This document shows, piece after piece, positions 52,381 to 61,005 of a DNA stretch of 64,000 nt. Numbering within the stretch: position 1 is the first letter of the stretch; every line of letters starts with the position of its first letter. The DNA is from Verrucomicrobiota bacterium JB023. GTDB taxonomy: Bacteria; Verrucomicrobiota; Verrucomicrobiia; Verrucomicrobiales; Akkermansiaceae. The stretch spans positions 1 to 64,000 of the forward strand of contig JAUTCR010000029.1 of the NCBI GenBank assembly GCA_030673895.1, read 5' to 3'. The translations under genes and the position numbers were made by a program. The notes beneath the pieces were generated by a model, which was given only the letters and a program-made list of their open reading frames with translations, had not been told where the DNA came from and made no database searches.

Positions 52381-53736
52381 TTAGTCAGTAAAAACGAGGT
52401 TCATCACTTCTTCGATGGCCGCAGCACGGCTGCCCTTGAACAGGACCGCATCACCTTCCTTGAGATTCTCGGAAAGCCACTTCGCAGCCTGCTCTTTTTC
52501 AGCAAAATAGAAATTCCCTCCCGCACCTTCGGCGATTCCCTCGGCGCCTTCGCCGACCGCCAGCAGTCCAATCCCCATCCCGGCCACGGACTCACCAAGG
52601 GCCTTATGCTCACGCTCGGCGTGCTCTCCTAGCTCAGCCATCCGGCCGAGGACCGCAAATCGGCGACCTCCCTCCCCGACCGACGCTTCGGCCAGAGTCT
52701 CCAATCCTGCCCGCATCGAGTCCGGATTGGCATTATAGGTATCATCAAAAACTTTCACTCCCTCCGCTTGGAAGGCTCGCAGGCGCCCACTGGTGAGGAC
52801 GGCCTCTGTCAACCCCTTGGCCGCATCCTCGACGCCGATGCCAAGGGCTCGGCCCGCTGCAGCAGCGAGGAGCGCGTTGGTCACCATGTGACGCCCGGCC
52901 ACCTTCAGGTGAACCTGAGCCTTTCCTTCACCCTCGAAGACCAATTGAAAACTCATCGTGCCCGAGGAGCCGTCAATCTCCTCAGCCCGCACATCCCCGC
53001 GTCCGTTGCCTACGCCAACGACCTGGGCCCTCGTTCTCTCCACCAAGTATGGCATGTAGTCGCAGGAAACCGGGACCAACAAAGTGCCTACTTCAGGAAG
53101 CGAACGAGCGAGTGCACCTTTTTCTTCCGCGATGGCGTCGCGCGAGCCCATGTATTCAATGTGAGCGGTTCCAATGTTGGTTATGATCCCGATATGCGGT
53201 TTGGCAATTTCACACAGCGGGGCGATCTCTCCCGGATGATTCATCCCCATCTCAAAGATCCCGACCTCATCCCCCTCCTCGAGAGAGAGCACACTGAGTG
53301 GAACCCCAATGTGATTGTTTAGATTACCGACCGTGGCACGGATGCGATAACGAGTGCCGACAACGGCTTTGGTAAAGTCTTTGGTTGAGGTCTTGCCGTT
53401 CGAACCGGTCAGACCAATGACGGGCAGACCCAGCTCCGCTCGCCACCATCTGGCCAGACGTTGCAGGGCCGTGAGGGTATTCCCCACCAGGATTGTCCCC
53501 TCCGCAGACTCGGTGCATTCCGTATTCTCCACAAACACACCTGCCGCTCCCGCCTCAAGAGCCGACTGGGCAAAAGCGTGGGCATCGAAGCGCTCACCCT
53601 TGAGAGCGACAAATAACTCACCCCCCGCGACTTTGCGATTGTCCGTGCAGACACCACTAACAACCCGGTCGTCTCCTCCAAACGGAAGAGAGCCTCCCAC
53701 GGCTGCGGCTATCGTCTTTAAATCGACCCCCTTCAC
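52381..53736 (-). CDS. murF: UDP-MurNAc-tripeptide--D-alanyl-D-alanine ligase
   Basis: 451 residues. Mur-ligase motifs: GLTGSNGKTSTKDFTKAV (ATP loop), EMGMNHPGEIAPL, NIGTAHIEYMGSRDAI, and DDTYNANPDSMRAGLE, which is specific for MurF. It adds D-Ala-D-Ala to the UDP-muramyl tripeptide. The start overlaps the murE stop by 4 bases (ATGA). No ddl gene is in the window. Confidence 0.96.
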   Translation of the reverse strand: MKGVDLKTIAAAVGGSLPFGGDDRVVSGVCTDNRKVAGGELFVALKGERFDAHAFAQSALEAGAAGVFVENTECTESAEGTILVGNTLTALQRLARWWRAELGLPVIGLTGSNGKTSTKDFTKAVVGTRYRIRATVGNLNNHIGVPLSVLSLEEGDEVGIFEMGMNHPGEIAPLCEIAKPHIGIITNIGTAHIEYMGSRDAIAEEKGALARSLPEVGTLLVPVSCDYMPYLVERTRAQVVGVGNGRGDVRAEEIDGSSGTMSFQLVFEGEGKAQVHLKVAGRHMVTNALLAAAAGRALGIGVEDAAKGLTEAVLTSGRLRAFQAEGVKVFDDTYNANPDSMRAGLETLAEASVGEGGRRFAVLGRMAELGEHAEREHKALGESVAGMGIGLLAVGEGAEGIAEGAGGNFYFAEKEQAAKWLSENLKEGDAVLFKGSRAAAIEEVMNLVFTD

Positions 53737-55220
53737 AGCCTGGCCTCCTTTCCGCGCAATTCATCGATGATCCGGCGGGCCACCTTTCGATCGTCAAACT
53801 CGATCGTCCGGTCCGAGAAGATTTGGTAATCCTCATGTCCCTTCCCCGCGATGAGGATGATGTCTCCCTCGCGGGCTGCCTCGATCGCCCGGCGGATGGC
53901 CTCCTCGCGATCCTCGATCAGCGTGTAAGCCTCGCCTGCAAAACCTTTCTCCACCTCGCGCATGATCGCGTCCGGCTCTTCCCCGCGGGGGTTGTCGGAA
54001 GTCACGATGCAGAAGCTACTCAAGGCCTCAGCCGCCCGGGCCATGGGGGCCCGTTTGCCCCGATCCCGATCCCCTCCGCAGCCAAAGACAGTAATCAAAC
54101 GACTTGGCTCAAGCTCGCGCAGGGTTCGGCAAACATTCTGCAGCGCGTCAGGCGTGTGCGCGTAATCGACAAAAACAGGAACACCGCTCTTCATCCCCGC
54201 CAGCTCCAGACGACCCGGCACCCCCTTCATCTCTTTCAAGACATTGAGAGCCTCGCGCATCGGAACTCCCACGGAAGTGACCGCGGCCAAAGCGGCCAGC
54301 ACGTTCATGACATTGAAGCGACCAATCAGTGGCACCCGGACCAAGAAGGATTTCGACTTGGCCTCCAATTGAAATTCAGTCCCGCGGGCGTCTTGCTTCA
54401 TCCGGCCCGCGCGAAAATCGCACTGACTAGAGAAGCCGTAGGTCACGATATTGAGCCGGGAAGCGAAGTCGTCGACCAACTCGACCCCATATCGATCGTC
54501 CAGGTTAATCACCGCCGCCGCATTCCCCTTGGCATTGGCCATTTGGGTGAAGAGCTTCTTCTTCGCTGCGAAGTAATTCTCCATCGTGCCGTGGTAATCG
54601 AGGTGGTCTTGCGTCAGGTTGGTGAAGACGCCCACGTTGAAATCGACACCCAGGGTCCGCCCCTGCTCCAATCCATGTGAGGAAACCTCCATGACCACCC
54701 CACCGCAGCCATTGTCACGCATCCGCGCGAGCAGAGACTGCAACTCCAGGGCTCCCGGAGTGGTTTGCTTGGCGGGGTTCGACTCCACCCCGTCATCGAT
54801 AGCTACGGTTCCAATCATCCCCGCCCGCATGCGGGTCGCCTTGAGGATGGTGTGCACGAGGTACGCGATCGTGGTCTTGCCGTTCGTTCCCGTTACTCCG
54901 ACCATCGGAAGATCACGCGACGGTGAGTGGTGCCAGGCATCCGCAATGTTGGCGAGAGCGAGACGGCTATCCTTCACCCGGATCCACACCTTGTCGTATC
55001 CTTCAGGTGGTTCGGTCTCTGCAACGATGGCCGCCGCCCCCTGCGTCACCGCCTTGGAGATGTAGTCATGACCGTCGACCGCCAAGCCCCGGACAGCGAC
55101 AAAGAGGCTCCCGGGCGTCACCTGGCGCGAGTCATCGTGGACGCCGCTAAGTTCGACCCCATCGCGGGGACCGGAGACATGCGGTTGGGATAGGCAGAGG
55201 ACAAGATCTTCCAATTTCAC
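53733..55220 (-). CDS. murE: UDP-MurNAc-L-alanyl-D-glutamate--2,6-diaminopimelate ligase
   Basis: 495 residues. The ATP loop is GVTGTNGKTTIAYLV; VMEVSSHGLEQGR and NLTQDHLDYHGTMENYF are further motifs. The C-terminal DNPR motif in TSDNPRGEEP is the known mark of the meso-diaminopimelate enzyme as against the L-lysine type, so the wall is DAP-type. The start overlaps the ftsI stop by 4 bases. Confidence 0.97.
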   Translation of the reverse strand: MKLEDLVLCLSQPHVSGPRDGVELSGVHDDSRQVTPGSLFVAVRGLAVDGHDYISKAVTQGAAAIVAETEPPEGYDKVWIRVKDSRLALANIADAWHHSPSRDLPMVGVTGTNGKTTIAYLVHTILKATRMRAGMIGTVAIDDGVESNPAKQTTPGALELQSLLARMRDNGCGGVVMEVSSHGLEQGRTLGVDFNVGVFTNLTQDHLDYHGTMENYFAAKKKLFTQMANAKGNAAAVINLDDRYGVELVDDFASRLNIVTYGFSSQCDFRAGRMKQDARGTEFQLEAKSKSFLVRVPLIGRFNVMNVLAALAAVTSVGVPMREALNVLKEMKGVPGRLELAGMKSGVPVFVDYAHTPDALQNVCRTLRELEPSRLITVFGCGGDRDRGKRAPMARAAEALSSFCIVTSDNPRGEEPDAIMREVEKGFAGEAYTLIEDREEAIRRAIEAAREGDIILIAGKGHEDYQIFSDRTIEFDDRKVARRIIDELRGKEARL

Positions 55221-57094
55221 TGGCTGGCAATTTCTGGTTGGGGAATCGGGACGGTAGGCACGAGGTTCATCGCCGAAACAAACCGGCTGGCAACCTTGGC
55301 AAAAACAGGAGCCGCAATGGTGCCACCTCCCGGCTTCAGGTCTCCTGAAGGACGAGGGTCATCAATCACCACAACGGCGACAAAGGCAGGGTCCTCAGCC
55401 GGCATCATGCCAGCAAAAGACGTGACATAACGATTACTATAGTATCCGCCGGGTTTCGCTTTCCGGCTGGTTCCGGTCTTTCCTGCAACGCGAAAACCCG
55501 GGACGCGAGCACGGGTTGCGGTCCCCCCCTCCTCTGTCACTTGAGACAGCGCCTCCCGCATCTCGCGAGCGACCCACGGCTGAACAACCTGGCGGACCAT
55601 CTCGGGCTTAAATTCACAAATCTTCGTTCCATTGTTGGCAATGGCGGACTTCACCACCGTGGGCTTCATCAAACGTCCCCCATTGGCGATCGCCCCATAA
55701 GCTGCGGTGAGTTGGAGCGGAGTGACGTCGATACCATACCCATAGGAGATTCGCGAATGGTCCGTGGGGTTGCTACTCCGGTTCAGCAATCCCGAAAGCT
55801 CGGCTCCCAATGAAATCCCCGTCGGCTGCCCAAACCCAAAGCGCTCATAATAGTCGTAGAGCGTCTCCTTGGGCATCATCTTGGCAAATTGATAAGTCCC
55901 GATGTTACTCGATTTCATCAGGACTTTTTCCAAGCTCATCCACCCGTAGTGGCCGACATCATTAATCTTCAGCTCGGCATAGTGACCATTGTGACAGAAG
56001 ACTGATGTCTCACGATTGGCCAAGCCGAGATCCATGACCGCGCTGGTCGGGACGATTTTGATCGTGGACCCGGGTTCATAGATTGCCTGCGTCGCATAGT
56101 TCACACCGGCAGTGGAAACATTCTCCCGCAGATTGAGATTGAAGGCCGGACGGCTGGCCATGGCGAGAATCTCGCCCGTGCCGGGCTCCATGACGACGAT
56201 GGTTCCCCTCTCGGCATTGGCAAACTCGAGACCCGCATCCAGCTCCTCTTCGACGATTGCCTGCAGGCTGAGGTCCAAGGTCAGCTGAACGCTCAGCCCT
56301 TGGATGGGCGGCTTCACCACGCTCTGGCTTTTTCCGAGAGCCAAATCCTGAGCATCGCGACGGGTCACCTCGTAGCCATCCTTCCCGGCGAGATAGGCGG
56401 ACATGCTCCGCTCCACCCCGGACTTGCCGACTCCCTCGTGGTTCACAATTCCGACAACATGGCAGGCCATGTCCGGGTTCGGATACCAGCGGCGGTAACC
56501 CTTCTGCAAGATGACGCCCTGCAGACGATTCTCACGGATGACTTGCTCCAGCTCATCCGCCACATCCTCAGTCACATTCTTGGCGATGATCGTCTCTCCA
56601 TGCCCGAGCGGGCCAATCTTCTTCAAGAGGGCCTCCCGGCTTTCAAAACCCAAGCGGGGCACGAGAATCTTGACGAGGAAATCCAAATGCTGCCGCACGA
56701 CGTCGTCGGGGTCCTCGGATTCAAAGAGTTCGCGGCGTTTCGCGGCAAGGATGCGGTTCCGCTCCTTCGGCCCCGCCGTTGCCCAGCGCGGGTCCATCAT
56801 CGCGAGAGGATACGCCACCCCACCAATCACCTCATTGCATTTGCCCAATTGCCGAAGGTCCACCTTGACCGTCGTGACCGGGATATTGCGGGCAATAATC
56901 TCCTCATTGCGGTCACAAATATAGCCACGCTGGGCGAAGAGAGGCCGCTTCGCCTCGAAGCCCCGGGACTCCTTGTGACTTGTCCGCCCAGTCTCGGTCC
57001 CTTGCAGGAAAACCAGCCTCACTGAAAGCGCACTAAGCCCGACGACAAGCGTCAGGCAAACAATCAACAAGCGCACTTCCAGTCCTCTCTTCAT
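55217..57094 (-). CDS. ftsI: Class B penicillin-binding protein (septal transpeptidase FtsI/PBP3)
   Basis: 625 residues. One N-terminal membrane helix (LLIVCLTLVVGLSALSVRLVF, in part), a dimerisation domain, and the transpeptidase domain with SxxK in EPGSTIKIV (about 345), SxN in KSSNIGTYQ and KTG in VAGKTGTSRKA (about 538). It crosslinks peptidoglycan at the division site with FtsW. It has no PASTA repeats. It is 1 nt downstream of the ftsL-like gene. Confidence 0.96.
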   Translation of the reverse strand: MKRGLEVRLLIVCLTLVVGLSALSVRLVFLQGTETGRTSHKESRGFEAKRPLFAQRGYICDRNEEIIARNIPVTTVKVDLRQLGKCNEVIGGVAYPLAMMDPRWATAGPKERNRILAAKRRELFESEDPDDVVRQHLDFLVKILVPRLGFESREALLKKIGPLGHGETIIAKNVTEDVADELEQVIRENRLQGVILQKGYRRWYPNPDMACHVVGIVNHEGVGKSGVERSMSAYLAGKDGYEVTRRDAQDLALGKSQSVVKPPIQGLSVQLTLDLSLQAIVEEELDAGLEFANAERGTIVVMEPGTGEILAMASRPAFNLNLRENVSTAGVNYATQAIYEPGSTIKIVPTSAVMDLGLANRETSVFCHNGHYAELKINDVGHYGWMSLEKVLMKSSNIGTYQFAKMMPKETLYDYYERFGFGQPTGISLGAELSGLLNRSSNPTDHSRISYGYGIDVTPLQLTAAYGAIANGGRLMKPTVVKSAIANNGTKICEFKPEMVRQVVQPWVAREMREALSQVTEEGGTATRARVPGFRVAGKTGTSRKAKPGGYYSNRYVTSFAGMMPAEDPAFVAVVVIDDPRPSGDLKPGGGTIAAPVFAKVASRFVSAMNLVPTVPIPQPEIASQ

Positions 57095-57095
57095 C

Positions 57096-57434
57096 TCACT
57101 CTTTCCTCGCTACCAGGGGATCCATTGAAACTGGGGCGATATCGATAATCGCCTCTTGCGGGATTGGTAGAAGCCCGGTGCCTCTCGTCGTTAAAAGCTC
57201 CCGAAGAGCAAAGCGATTGGCATGCTGCCCCAAGCGAATCTCAAGATTCGTCACGTCCCGCTCATGCTCCTTGATGCGGCGCTCGACCACCTCGATCTCC
57301 TTGGCCACGCGCAGCTGCCGATTCTTCACCACCACTCGAAAGACCTCGGTGCAACCCAGAGACAGGGCTGTCATCACCAACAAGATGATGGCAAAGGGAC
57401 TCATTCCTGCACTTTTCTTACGATTGCGACTCAT
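57096..57434 (-). CDS. ftsL: FtsL-like division protein
   Basis: 112 residues. A basic cytosolic start (SRNRKKSAG), one membrane helix (about 12-32, FAIILLVMTALSLGCTEVF) and a short coiled coil (about 38-72, LRVAKEIEVVERRIKEHERD in part) followed by a polar tail. This is the FtsL/DivIC shape, which is poorly conserved in sequence; the position between rsmH and ftsI is the usual one for ftsL. It would form the FtsQLB-like scaffold that activates FtsWI. The start overlaps rsmH by 4 bases. Confidence 0.8.
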   Translation of the reverse strand: MSRNRKKSAGMSPFAIILLVMTALSLGCTEVFRVVVKNRQLRVAKEIEVVERRIKEHERDVTNLEIRLGQHANRFALRELLTTRGTGLLPIPQEAIIDIAPVSMDPLVARKE

Positions 57435-58399
57435 GACTTTAATTTTGCGGCTCTCAGGTGGGCGCTTCGGGACCTTGGATTGGCGGCCAACTCCTCGGCT
57501 CCGGCCGATACGGCCTTTCTAGTAATCGGCACAAGGGCCCAGTCCGGGTTCGGACGTGGCTCCGGCCATTCGGGACGGTCCAGCCATTGGCGGCTGCGGT
57601 CCCTCATGAAATTCTTCACCAAGCGATCCTCAAGACTGTGAAAGGTAATGACTGCCAGGACACCGCCGGGCTTGAGGACATTCAAGGAAGCACGCAAAGC
57701 CTTCTCCACCTCATCCAATTCGGCATTCACCGCGATTCTCAAAGCTTGAAAAACTCGCGTGGCCGGATGCTTGCGCCCCCGCCCTCCCATTGCGCTCGCC
57801 ACACAATCGGCGAGCTGCAGGGTTCGCGTGAAGGACTCCTGCTGGCGAGCCTTGGCGATGGCTGCGGCAATCTTCCGCGAAGCTTTCTCCTCCCCGAATC
57901 GATAAAAAACATTGGCCAAGTCCTCCTCAGCCCAGGTGTTAACGAGATCGGCTGCAGTCTCCCCCTTGCTCCGATCCATTCGCATGTCGAGAGGACCGTC
58001 CTTTTGGAAGGAGAAACCGCGTTCTGCTTCATCCAGTTGCCAAGATGAGACCCCGAGGTCGAGCAAGACCCCATCCAGGGAAGCAGGTTCGACAGCCTCC
58101 TCCATCTGGGAAAAATTAAGATGAACGGCCCGGAAGCGATCGCCATAGCCCTCGAGCCGGCGGGACGCATAAGCGAGCGCGTCTTCATCGCGATCAAGGC
58201 CGATCACAGAGGCCCCGGCGGCCAAGAGAGCCTGACTATGCCCTCCGCCGCCGAGAGTTCCGTCCAATACGCGCTTCCCCGCCAGCGGACCGAAAACCGC
58301 TATCGTTTCTTCGCGCAAAACCGAGACATGATAACCGCTACTTGCGCCGTTATCACCCTCACCTCGAGAATGATATGCCAACTCCCGCCATTCCGGCAT
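57431..58399 (-). CDS. rsmH: 16S rRNA (cytosine-1402-N4)-methyltransferase
   Basis: 322 residues from ATG 58399 (MPEWRELAYHSRGEG). The frame continues upstream to 58519, but that part is translated repeat DNA, so the shorter start is chosen. Family motifs: YHVSVLREETI, DGTLGGGGHSQALL (S-adenosylmethionine binding), LDLGVSSWQLDEAERGFSF (in part), MRMDRSKGETA and VITFHSLEDRLVKNF. It methylates C1402 of 16S rRNA in the ribosomal P site. It is the first of the tightly coupled dcw genes after mraZ. Confidence 0.95.
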   Translation of the reverse strand: MPEWRELAYHSRGEGDNGASSGYHVSVLREETIAVFGPLAGKRVLDGTLGGGGHSQALLAAGASVIGLDRDEDALAYASRRLEGYGDRFRAVHLNFSQMEEAVEPASLDGVLLDLGVSSWQLDEAERGFSFQKDGPLDMRMDRSKGETAADLVNTWAEEDLANVFYRFGEEKASRKIAAAIAKARQQESFTRTLQLADCVASAMGGRGRKHPATRVFQALRIAVNAELDEVEKALRASLNVLKPGGVLAVITFHSLEDRLVKNFMRDRSRQWLDRPEWPEPRPNPDWALVPITRKAVSAGAEELAANPRSRSAHLRAAKLKS

Positions 58400-58420
58400 T
58401 GCCAGCTTGCCCCAGGAAAA

Positions 58421-58514
58421 CCCGGCAAGGCAGCGGGGCTCCCCGGCCAATGCCGGAATGGATGCGGGTGTCAGCATGTGTTCCAGTGTTCCAGTCTGTG
58501 TTCCAGTAAATCGT
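58421..58514. repeat. Interspersed repeat copy A between rsmH and mraZ
   Basis: First of three copies in the 454-base gap between rsmH and mraZ. On the plus strand it begins GGCAAGGCA, has a variable GC-rich middle, and ends TGTTCCAGTGTTCCAGTC, then TGTGTTCCAGTAAATCG. The shared ends and variable centre are described in the findings. No coding function is supported, though spurious frames run through it on both strands. Confidence 0.8.
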
Positions 58515-58598
58515 TCCAACCCTCTTTCTCTCTTCCCTCAAGCAGACTGAACTTGCCCCCACTCCGCGCCGGTCAGGCGGCGGCATGTTCCAAATCCG

Positions 58599-58694
58599 TC
58601 ACCAGCAAGGCATGGGGACCAGGCCCACCGCTTGTTTTGACTACGGAGTGGAGACAGTGTTCCAGTGTTCCAGTCTGTTTTACCCAATAAATTG
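58599..58694. repeat. Interspersed repeat copy B
   Basis: Second copy in the same orientation. It opens AGCAAGGCA, contains GTGTTCCAGTGTTCCAGTC as in copy A, and ends CCAATAAATTG. The middle shares little sequence with copy A. Confidence 0.8.
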
Positions 58695-58759
58695 TTCTCT
58701 CCTTCAGTCCGGACACTGCCACCCCGTCCTGCCCGGTGACCCGGTTCAGTCGAAAAACT

Positions 58760-58841
58760 CCAGTCGACAAGGCATTCTTGACGAGCCGGGCTCTCGGGTT
58801 GGTTTCGGGGTGACAGCATTGTTCCAGCCTTCCAGTAAATC
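58760..58841. repeat. Interspersed repeat copy C
   Basis: Third copy, same orientation, shorter. It opens GACAAGGCA, contains TGTTCCAGCCTTCCAGTAAATC near its right end, and TGACAGCAT just before that, as in copy A (TGTCAGCAT). It stops 12 bases before the mraZ stop codon. Confidence 0.75.
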
Positions 58842-58853
58842 TTTCTGCTCGGT

Positions 58854-59324
58854 TCATTCTCCGAAGCCGACGATGTCGAAGAGATTTCCAAGCGCTTTCT
58901 CTTCGGCTGCCTCCATGGCTTCGATGTCCCGCGGACTCACCAAGTCGAAACTCGTGATCCGCCCTCTCAAGTACACCATGTTCGATGTTTCCAGCCCCAT
59001 CTTGTCGGCGAGCTTCTTGGGGACAGCGAGCTTCCCCTGATCGTTCATGTGTACTGGCTCGATACGCGCCGAGATCGAACTCTTGGCCTGGGCTTTCTGC
59101 CCGACCGTCAGAGTCTCGTTCTGGTCAATGGATTCCATCATCGCGCTAAAAGCCTTGTCCGTCAGGACTCGCAGCACGGGCACGCCCAGATGCTGCCAGC
59201 TCAAGAGCCGCAAGTTCACCGTCTGACCTGATACCGGCCGCCAAGCAGCAGGCACCGCGACCCGGTATTTCGAGTCGAGCTTGAAGTCGTAGCCTCCTTC
59301 GAAGCTCTGGACGGTTGCACTCAC
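58854..59324 (-). CDS. mraZ: Transcriptional regulator MraZ
   Basis: 156 residues from the GTG at 59324. A longer frame starts at a GTG at 59351, but that codon lies against the -10 element of the promoter, so the internal GTG is preferred; AAAGGA lies 13 nt before it. The AbrB/MraZ fold is present twice: YDFKLDSKYRVAVPAAWRP at the N-terminus and VHMNDQGKLAVPKKLADKMG in the second half. MraZ is a ring-forming DNA-binding repressor of its own dcw operon. It is followed by the repeat-filled gap and then rsmH. Confidence 0.93.
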   Translation of the reverse strand: MSATVQSFEGGYDFKLDSKYRVAVPAAWRPVSGQTVNLRLLSWQHLGVPVLRVLTDKAFSAMMESIDQNETLTVGQKAQAKSSISARIEPVHMNDQGKLAVPKKLADKMGLETSNMVYLRGRITSFDLVSPRDIEAMEAAEEKALGNLFDIVGFGE

Positions 59325-59352
59325 AGGACACTTGAGTTCCTTTCGGTGCACT

Positions 59353-59405
59353 TTGATACACCGGCCTGCCGTTTTGAGTCAACTTTTTATTCTTTAGTAC
59401 ACTTT
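59353..59405 (-). promoter_or_regulatory. dcw operon promoter with candidate MraZ box
   Basis: On the minus strand TTGACT (59382-59377) and TATCAA (59358-59353) are 18 bases apart, a good -35/-10 pair; the start of transcription would be near 59346. Upstream and into the -35 lie AAAGTG (59405-59400), AAAGAA (59395-59390) and AAAGTT (59386-59381), spaced 9-10 bases, like the AAAGTG-type direct repeats that MraZ binds in some bacteria. Another AAAGTG overlaps the -10 at 59354-59349. Self-repression by MraZ is the natural reading. Confidence 0.55.
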
Positions 59406-59548
59406 GAGCACCCTGAAATCGTTGAAAGGCCAATATTTTAAAATTCTAAAATTTTTCCGACCTTTTTATTAAGACAACTTAAATAAGCTGACGAAAAGCA
59501 GACTCCGGCCCTTTCGAAAATCGTTCCCCTAGCCTCCCCGGATGTGTC

Positions 59549-60973
59549 ATGCCGGACGGATGCCGCATCCCTCGGCCGCCTTTTGAACGCCTCATTCTTG
59601 CATTCCTGGGAATCGCTTCGAGACTCCCGCCCGTGCGCGACATCCTCACTGGCCAGGGCCCCTTTCGACATCGTAATGTCCGCCTCTATGCGTGGTACAC
59701 CACGCTCTACAATGCGCGCGCCTACTATCCCGTCTTTGCGATTCTCTTCCTCGACCTCGGCCTGAGCCGGGAAACCTTCCTGGCTCTCAATGCCTTATGG
59801 GCAGGAACAATTTTTCTCCTCGAGGGTCCCTCCGGGGCACTCGCCGACCTCATTGGCCGCCGCAAGCTCATCCTGGCTGCCGCCGTGATGATGATAATGG
59901 AGATGGCCTGCCTCTTGGTCGCTCCGGCCAACGGAGGGGCTCTCTTGCTCGGCCTCTGCATTATCAACCGGCTGCTCTCCGGAGCCTCCGAGGCTTCGGC
60001 CAGCGGAGCAGACCAGGCACTGGCCTATGACACGCTCAAGGAGAAAGGAGAAGAAGCGCAGTGGGACCAGGTTCTCGCCTCGCTCATGGTTTTCCGGTCC
60101 GCTGCTTTCTTCTCGGCGATGATTCTTGGAGCCATACTTTACGACCCAAGTGTACTGGCGCGTCTCATTCCCGCGCTTGCCGGCCTCGATCGGCAGACCA
60201 CCCTCAAGCTCCCCATCGCTCTCGTCTTTCTGCAAGGCCTCGCCTGCCTCGCGCTGAGCTGGAAGATGAGAGAAACGGGTGACGGACAACCCAGGGCGAA
60301 GCCGACCGTCAAGCAAGCCTTCGCGCAAACGCTGGGTGCCAGCCGCTGGATGTTCGCCACCCCGGCCGCACTCGTCGTCGTGCTCGGCGGCATTCTCGGA
60401 GATTCCTTCGCCCGCACCTTCGCTACCCTCACCTCCACCTACTTTCGCTTCATCGAGATCCCGACCTGGCTCTTTGGCTTCCTCGGAGCCACCTTCGCCC
60501 TCACCGGCCTTTTCGTCCCCCGCCTGGCCAAGGCACTGGCGAGGACTCTCTCGCCCAGACACCACTTGCTTATTATTACTGGCTGGTCGGCATTTTCCCT
60601 CATCCTACTGGCTCAGGCTTGGCCTTGGTGGGGCATTCTCCCCGCTATCGGGGTGATGGCGGTAATGTCATGGACCGACTTCCTCGTCTCCCGGGAACTC
60701 AATCGCTTGGCCGACTCAAGCCAGCGGGCCACCATCCTCTCGGTGAAGGGGCTACTCTTCAATCTTGGCTACGGATTAGCCTCCCTCGCCTTCGCCGGCG
60801 CGGTAACAGGGTTTAAGGAAGCCGGAGCCGACGAGGGCCAAGCCTTCCAATCCACCCTCCTATGGCAGCCAGTTGCCCTCATCCTGCTCATCGCCCTCTT
60901 TGCGCTCTGGTCCAGAGAGAAGACAAGGCCTCCCTCCCCCACCCATCCCGGCGCGCAACCGGAAACCGATTGA
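59549..60973 (+). CDS. Major facilitator superfamily transporter
   Basis: 474 residues with about 12 membrane helices. A GALADLIGRRKLIL loop between helices 2 and 3 is the MFS signature (G-x-x-x-D-x-x-G-R-R/K). An amphipathic N-terminus (PPFERLILAFLGIASRLP) precedes helix 1, and the central loop is short. The substrate is unknown; a drug or small-molecule exporter is possible. It is divergent from mraZ, with an AT-rich gap of about 200 bases between them, and 32 nt upstream of a sulfatase. Confidence 0.88.
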   Translation: MPDGCRIPRPPFERLILAFLGIASRLPPVRDILTGQGPFRHRNVRLYAWYTTLYNARAYYPVFAILFLDLGLSRETFLALNALWAGTIFLLEGPSGALADLIGRRKLILAAAVMMIMEMACLLVAPANGGALLLGLCIINRLLSGASEASASGADQALAYDTLKEKGEEAQWDQVLASLMVFRSAAFFSAMILGAILYDPSVLARLIPALAGLDRQTTLKLPIALVFLQGLACLALSWKMRETGDGQPRAKPTVKQAFAQTLGASRWMFATPAALVVVLGGILGDSFARTFATLTSTYFRFIEIPTWLFGFLGATFALTGLFVPRLAKALARTLSPRHHLLIITGWSAFSLILLAQAWPWWGILPAIGVMAVMSWTDFLVSRELNRLADSSQRATILSVKGLLFNLGYGLASLAFAGAVTGFKEAGADEGQAFQSTLLWQPVALILLIALFALWSREKTRPPSPTHPGAQPETD

Positions 60974-61005
60974 GATCTTGCAATAATAGCCTGCTTCCCA
61001 ATCGT

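Noticed and set aside
53823-54680. 285-codon plus-strand ORF inside murE
   Set aside because: Antisense to an intact Mur ligase.
58400-58853. CRISPR array
   Set aside because: Only three imperfect copies, with variable inner parts rather than identical repeats and unique spacers of fixed length; no cas gene.
58538-58891. Minus-strand ORFs of 94 and 117 codons in the mraZ-rsmH gap
   Set aside because: They translate the repeat copies and their frames differ between copies; no signal or domain.
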